Shown here: one piece after another, positions 40,804 through 43,694 of the stretch
How positions within the stretch are numbered: the stretch's first letter is position 1
Layout: each line of letters opens with the position of its first letter
Origin: an uncultured Oscillospiraceae bacterium
GTDB lineage: Bacteria; Bacillota; Clostridia; Oscillospirales; Oscillospiraceae
Length of the DNA stretch: 43,694 nucleotides
Assembly (NCBI GenBank): GCA_900751035.1
Contig: CAADSF010000389.1
Span: 1-43,694 of the forward strand
Reading direction: 5' to 3'
Made by a program: the position numbers and the translations under genes
The notes under the pieces: generated by a model
Told to the model about the DNA's origin: nothing
The model's input: only the letters and a program-made list of their open reading frames with translations
Databases searched by the model: none

Positions 40804-40943
40804 CCCCTCGCCTGGCCGTAAGTCTTGCCCCGGCCCTTGTGCCGGGGCCTCCCCGGCCATCTCGGCCGCTTGACTGTTTTGCTCACCACGACCACCTGAC
40901 CGCTCTTGTCACGGTAACAGTATCTGTGCACCCAGGTCTCCAT
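40800..40943 (-). CDS. 47-residue basic protein
   Basis: ATG 40943, site AAAGGAGAGAAAACG. METWVHRYCYRDKSGQVVVV start with a very basic end (RPRWPGRPRHKGRGK). Probably nucleic-acid-binding. Second gene of the early operon. Confidence 0.7.
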   Translation of the reverse strand: METWVHRYCYRDKSGQVVVVSKTVKRPRWPGRPRHKGRGKTYGQARG

Positions 40944-40957
40944 CGTTTTCTCTCCTT

Positions 40958-41131
40958 TCATCCTCTCACGAGCATCATCCCAAACAGGGCCAGCTGCGCC
41001 AGCATCCCCAGAAGCACCCCGCTGATCGTCAGCAGCGTCCCGCGATCGACCATGCGCCGCGCAGCGAGCACGCAAACAAACGTTCCCGCTGCGGCCGTCG
41101 TGATGCAGAACATGATCAGCATCCCACGCAT
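40958..41131 (-). CDS. 57-residue membrane protein, first early gene
   Basis: ATG 41131 with GAAAGGAGGCGAGGGG. Two hydrophobic segments (MLIMFCITTAAAGTFVCVLA and LLTISGVLLGMLAQLALFGM) around a basic turn, ending LVRG. First gene after the early promoter. Small two-helix membrane proteins in this place may act in exclusion or as antiholin-like factors; not known here. Confidence 0.75.
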   Translation of the reverse strand: MRGMLIMFCITTAAAGTFVCVLAARRMVDRGTLLTISGVLLGMLAQLALFGMMLVRG

Positions 41132-41199
41132 CCCCTCGCCTCCTTTCTTTTCGTCTCTTGGATTTGTTTCGCTGTAACTAGTTTATGTTTCCTAAAAGC

Positions 41200-41228
41200 A
41201 TAGTACCACACTCTCGGCCTCTTGTCAA
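41200..41228 (-). promoter_or_regulatory. Early (leftward) promoter
   Basis: On the - strand TTGACA (41223-41228), 17-bp spacer, TACTAT (41200-41205) with TGG just before. Near-consensus. It is back to back with the repressor promoter; the two -35 boxes carry an inverted GTCAACA / TGTTGAC pair (41224-41230, 41255-41261), likely repressor operators. Confidence 0.88.
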
Positions 41229-41256
41229 CATTTATTTGTTTCTTGATAACTTTTTG

Positions 41257-41285
41257 TTGACTGGTTGGCATTGATGTGGTATTCT
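41257..41285 (+). promoter_or_regulatory. Repressor promoter
   Basis: TTGACT (41257-41262), 17-bp spacer, TATTCT (41280-41285) with TGG extension. Start of transcription is about 15 bases before the repressor ATG. The short AT-rich gap to the early promoter probably holds shared operators. Confidence 0.82.
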
Positions 41286-41306
41286 AGTAACAAAGGTGGT
41301 GATAGC

Positions 41307-41699
41307 ATGGCCGAAATCAACGATCGAATCGCAGCCGTCCTCAAGCATTCTGGACTCACACAGGAGAAATTTGCCGAGCGCTTGAACGTTAGCCGATCTT
41401 TTATCGCCGTTCTCTGCACGAGCGATCGGCGCCCCTCCGACCGGACGATCCGCGACATCTGCCGCGTTTACGGCGTGTCCGAACTTTGGCTGCGCGAGGG
41501 GCAGGGCGAGACGTTCGTCCCCCGCACGCTGCGGCAGGAGATCCTCGACCTCGCGCGCAGCCTTTCGGAGGCCCCGCCGGGCGACCTTCGCCGGGACTTC
41601 CTGCTCGCGCTGGCCGACCTCCCGCCGGAGTTCTGGCCCAAGCTGGCCGACTTCATGGAGGAGATCCTTGCCCGCCGCGCCGACGATCCCGGCAAATAG
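41307..41699 (+). CDS. XRE-family (CI-like) repressor
   Basis: 130 residues; ATG 41307 has AAAGGTGGTGATAGC. Residues 5-65 are a classic XRE helix-turn-helix (LTQEKFAERLNVSRSFIAVL, then VYGVSELWLREGQGE). The C-terminal part is a short helical region (EILDLARSLSEAPPGDLRRD) and not a LexA/CI peptidase, so induction does not act by RecA self-cleavage. It controls the divergent early promoter. Ends in a strong terminator. Confidence 0.92.
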   Translation: MAEINDRIAAVLKHSGLTQEKFAERLNVSRSFIAVLCTSDRRPSDRTIRDICRVYGVSELWLREGQGETFVPRTLRQEILDLARSLSEAPPGDLRRDFLLALADLPPEFWPKLADFMEEILARRADDPGK

Positions 41700-41702
41700 C
41701 GC

Positions 41703-41735
41703 AAAGCCCGCAGCACCCGCTGCGGGCTTTTGCTT
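41703..41735 (+). terminator. Repressor terminator
   Basis: Perfect 12-base arms AAAGCCCGCAGC / GCTGCGGGCTTT with ACCC loop, then TTGCTTT. Four bases after the repressor stop. Confidence 0.9.
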
Positions 41736-41828
41736 TGCCCGATCCGATAGGGCATCTGTAAGGGCCGGGCTGTCCCCTCCCGGCTCCGCACCCGCGCCCC
41801 GCACCGGCCTGTAGGCACCATCGGTAGC

Positions 41829-41845
41829 GGCGCTCATTGAGCGCC
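41829..41845. other. 17-bp palindrome in a gene-free stretch
   Basis: GGCGCTCA-T-TGAGCGCC. The surrounding 41736-41920 has no gene that I can support; it is GC-rich with several GCACC/GGTGC pieces. Function unknown: an operator or RNA hairpin are possible. Confidence 0.4.
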
Positions 41846-41920
41846 CGGTACGCACCCATTCTGCAGCTTGAGTGCTCTGGTGCACCTCCGCACCCCCGGC
41901 CGCGCTGCCCGATTCTGCCG

Positions 41921-41967
41921 AAAAAAACAAGACCGCACCCGGTCTGCTAACGGATGCGGTCCTGTTT
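41921..41967 (-). terminator. Terminator facing the repressor terminator
   Basis: On the - strand CAGGACCGCA pairs with TGCGGTCTTG over a 17-base loop, followed by seven T. It ends transcripts coming from the 42-residue gene, leaving a 3-prime tail of about 80 bases before the stem (41968-42049). Confidence 0.8.
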
Positions 41968-42049
41968 TGCAAAAAGAAAGGAGATTTTTGTGCACTGAAA
42001 ACGAAAGAAAGAATCGATAAACGCTTACTACCCTGCGCCCCTGCCTATA

Positions 42050-42178
42050 TTATAGCGCATCGTTTTCATATTCCAAACGAGAATTGCGCCGCAGCGCCCG
42101 AAGAAACTGCAGCAAACTGTAAAGCTCCGCCTCCGTCAGGTGCGCTAGCTCCCCGATCACCTCTGCCAAAATGTCCAT
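42050..42178 (-). CDS. 42-residue acidic helical protein
   Basis: ATG 42178 with AAAGGAGGAAACAAG. MDILAEVIGELAHLTEAELY start; amphipathic helix pair, basic near the end. A TGCTAGAAT extended -10 at 42223-42231 could be its promoter. It is convergent with the repressor. Small size and place in the lysogeny region suggest a regulator or antirepressor-type partner, without direct evidence. Confidence 0.65.
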   Translation of the reverse strand: MDILAEVIGELAHLTEAELYSLLQFLRALRRNSRLEYENDAL

Positions 42179-42272
42179 CTTGTTTCCTCCTTTTCCGTCG
42201 TAAGGGTTGCCCCTCCCCCCGAATTCTAGCATTTTGTGCATTTTACACTCTGTTATTTGTGCAATGTGCCGC

Positions 42273-42302
42273 TTGATATCTCCTTCCGCTTTATGGTATA
42301 CT
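42273..42302 (+). promoter_or_regulatory. Promoter of the Cys/His-tailed membrane protein
   Basis: TTGATA (42273-42278), 18-bp spacer, TATACT (42297-42302) with ATGG extension. Short leader to the AAAGGAG site of the gene at 42325. Confidence 0.75.
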
Positions 42303-42324
42303 CACTTTGAAAGGAGTGTTGCTT

Positions 42325-42891
42325 ATGCCTGATTATCCATCCCCCGCTGCAAAGCGCCGCCGCATAGTGCAAAACATTGTCACGGCCCTGTCCCTGATCC
42401 TGTCCGTCGTGCTCATCATTGTTCTCGCCACCGCCGAGCCGGATAGCTCCGTCTATCAGCGCGGCTATGATTCCGGCCACGCCACCGGCTACGTCGAGGG
42501 CGGAAACGATGCCATAGGCCCCGCCTATGATCGCGGCTACGCCGCCGGGAAGGCTAAAGGCAAGGATATCGGGTATTCCGCTGGCCGGAACAAAGGCTAC
42601 CTTGAGGGGAAACAGTACATGCAGCCCCGCATCAACGAGCTGGAGAAGGAGCTCAGTGCATATCGCGTCGCCGAGCGGCAGCCCGAAACTGGCCGGGACG
42701 CGATGGCAGAATGGCTTGCGGCTCGCGCTTCCGAGCCGACCGGCACATCATACATTGCCAATACCTCTACCGGCAAATTCCACCGCTCTACCTGCAGCTA
42801 TCTCCCGGAGGAGCAGAATCGGGCCTACTACAGCTCCGCCGAAGAGGCTCGGGCGGCCGGATATTCCCCTTGCGGGCATTGCAATCCCTGA
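42325..42891 (+). CDS. Membrane protein with GY repeats and Cys/His tail
   Basis: 188 residues, AAAGGAGTGTTGCTT before ATG 42325. One membrane helix (about 20-42, IVTALSLILSVVLIIVLATA), then glycine-tyrosine repeats with four-residue spacing (RGYDSGHATGYVEGG, RGYAAGKAKGKDIGY), a helical linker, and a C-terminal YIANTSTGKFHRSTC...CGHCNP domain, a small Cys/His metal-binding fold like that in Ada and in secreted nucleases. Common in lysogeny modules of Firmicutes phages. Likely faces outward from the membrane; superinfection exclusion is one possibility. Confidence 0.82.
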   Translation: MPDYPSPAAKRRRIVQNIVTALSLILSVVLIIVLATAEPDSSVYQRGYDSGHATGYVEGGNDAIGPAYDRGYAAGKAKGKDIGYSAGRNKGYLEGKQYMQPRINELEKELSAYRVAERQPETGRDAMAEWLAARASEPTGTSYIANTSTGKFHRSTCSYLPEEQNRAYYSSAEEARAAGYSPCGHCNP

Positions 42892-43100
42892 CGCACACAC
42901 ATCTCCAGCACGTCCAGCACCTCCCGCCGCCCCTCCGGCGGCAGCCGCAGAAACTCCCGCACGATCTTCTCCTCCGAGGCTGGCCGTCCCCCACAGGCGG
43001 CCAGCCTCAACTCATCTCTGGCTCGCTCCACGCGCTTCCTCCCGTCCGGCCGCATCCGCCGGTACTCCCGCACAAACCGGTACTTGATCCATCGCTCCAT
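42828..43100 (-). CDS. 90-residue basic helical protein (tentative)
   Basis: ATG 43100 with AAAGGGGGCGCGACGG. MERWIKYRFVREYRRMRPDG start, then two similar helical segments ending in LRLPPEGRREVLDVLEMCVR, a pattern seen in proteins that accompany XRE regulators. Its last 64 bases overlap the end of the membrane gene tail-to-tail, which lowers confidence. Divergent from the XRE gene at 43231. Confidence 0.5.
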   Translation of the reverse strand: MERWIKYRFVREYRRMRPDGRKRVERARDELRLAACGGRPASEEKIVREFLRLPPEGRREVLDVLEMCVRQGLQCPQGEYPAARASSAEL

Positions 43101-43230
43101 CCGTCGCGCCCCCTTTGCACCCGCATCGTACCACGCCCCGCCGCGGGAAGCCATGGCCAGAACCGGGAACTGCGCCCGCTTTTTGCAAAAATCCACACCC
43201 AAAACTGCAATCGTCAGGAGGCGACACCAT

Positions 43231-43644
43231 ATGTCCCAGATCTGCGACCGGCTCAATGCCATCAAACAAAAGTCCGGCCTCACCCTCACCGCGTGGGCGG
43301 AGCGCTCCGGCGTCCCCGTCAGCACGATCTCCCGCATCCTCTCCGGCTGCACCGAAAATCCTGGCCTGCAGACAGTCGTCGACCTCGTCGCCGCTGCCGA
43401 GGTCCCGCTGTCCGACGTCCTCCCCGACCTGCTCCCGCCGCCCGAAGCCGCCCCCGCTGCGCAGCCCAGCGATGCCCTCCTCGCCGAAAAGGACGCCCGC
43501 ATCGCCGCACTCGCGCGCCTCGCCCGTTACCGCTCCCACATCTGCTACACCCTCGGCATTATCTGCCTTGTTCTGGTCGCCGTCCTTGCCTTTTTACTGG
43601 CCTTCGACCTGTGCGACCCCCACGTCGGCTGGTTCCGCAGTTGA
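43231..43644 (+). CDS. XRE regulator with C-terminal membrane anchor
   Basis: 137 residues, site AGGAGGCGACACCAT before ATG 43231. Residues 5-62 are an XRE helix-turn-helix (LTLTAWAERSGVPVSTISRI). A Pro/Ala linker and short coiled coil follow, and then a membrane helix (about 108-129, TLGIICLVLVAVLAFLLAFD). A DNA-binding domain tied to the membrane is unusual and common only in such phage/ICE regulators. It precedes int by 22 bp over the circular junction, so it may control integration. Confidence 0.88.
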   Translation: MSQICDRLNAIKQKSGLTLTAWAERSGVPVSTISRILSGCTENPGLQTVVDLVAAAEVPLSDVLPDLLPPPEAAPAAQPSDALLAEKDARIAALARLARYRSHICYTLGIICLVLVAVLAFLLAFDLCDPHVGWFRS

Positions 43645-43694
43645 TGCCCCAAAGGAGCGCACGAACATGCCGATAACAAAATTACAAAAAAAAC
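43620..43694. repeat. Right copy of 75-bp terminal overlap
   Basis: Identical to positions 1-75; see the left copy. It contains the end of the XRE/membrane gene and the integrase start, which is cut off here. Confidence 0.95.

Noticed and set aside
41980..42000. Strong AAAGGAG site before GTG-CAC-TGA
   Set aside because: The reading frame ends after two codons; no plausible peptide follows in any frame.
42049..42080. TATAAT promoter on the - strand near 42049-42054
   Set aside because: It overlaps the last codons of the 42-residue gene and has only a weak -35 (TTGGAA, 16 bp); a 3-prime tail plus terminator explains the region more simply.
41872..42276. + strand open frame of 134 codons
   Set aside because: It spans two opposed terminators and the antisense of the 42-residue gene and lacks a ribosome site at its start.
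1..43694. 75-bp terminal repeat as true phage direct terminal repeats
   Set aside because: The overlap is very short and joins one operon seamlessly; assembly overlap of a circular or permuted genome explains it better.

Overview
This window is one complete, circularised genome of a temperate tailed phage. The first 75 bases are repeated exactly as the last 75, so the sequence closes on itself. The virion genes look podovirus-like: portal, terminase, HK97-type capsid candidate, scaffold, a 600-residue putative hub/nozzle protein and a 3125-residue ejection-type polyvalent protein, with no recognisable tape measure, tail tube or tail sheath. GC-rich codons, very strong AGGAGG-type ribosome sites, an XhlA-like/holin/amidase lysis set and small proteins of the kind common in gut Firmicutes phages point to a Clostridia host, most likely in Oscillospiraceae. 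The host assignment is inference.

Layout. (1) Lysogeny, 41.2-43.7 kb and 0-1.5 kb, mostly + strand: XRE repressor with back-to-back promoters, a membrane protein with a Cys/His tail, a second XRE protein with a membrane anchor, a tyrosine integrase, and a probable attP carrying two pairs of 11-bp-spaced arm repeats. (2) Accessory/early operon on the - strand, 41.1 down to 33.7 kb: about 20 small, often start-stop overlapping genes, a tRNA-like RNA element, a frameshifted C5 cytosine methyltransferase with a second reading frame nested in it, and a duplicated/chimeric repeat-protein locus. (3) A + strand three-gene cassette (32.2-33.7 kb) with its own perfect promoter, palindromic operator and terminator. 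(4) An HUH-type replication initiator and an HTH regulator. (5) Late genes on the - strand: small terminase, fibre, a carbohydrate-module protein, a virion metallophosphoesterase and lysis genes (30.7-23.4 kb), then capsid, terminase, portal and ejection proteins (23.3-1.5 kb).

How it works together. The two late blocks each begin with the same unusual promoter-like element: a conserved 19-bp box 22 bp upstream of an extended -10. A third copy faces into the + strand cassette. The HTH regulator next to the second copy is the best candidate activator. The 3125-residue protein combines a hydrophobic region, an HEXXH peptidase motif, a MuF-C/PBECR-like nuclease-toxin candidate and long helical regions, so infection may deliver enzymes together with DNA.

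Most interesting signals: the nested reading frame with its own ideal ribosome site inside the methyltransferase; a 74-nt intergenic element with a full tRNA acceptor stem, T-arm and encoded CCA but no canonical D or anticodon arm; the three-copy late promoter family; and the toxin-like AT-richer insert in the giant virion protein.
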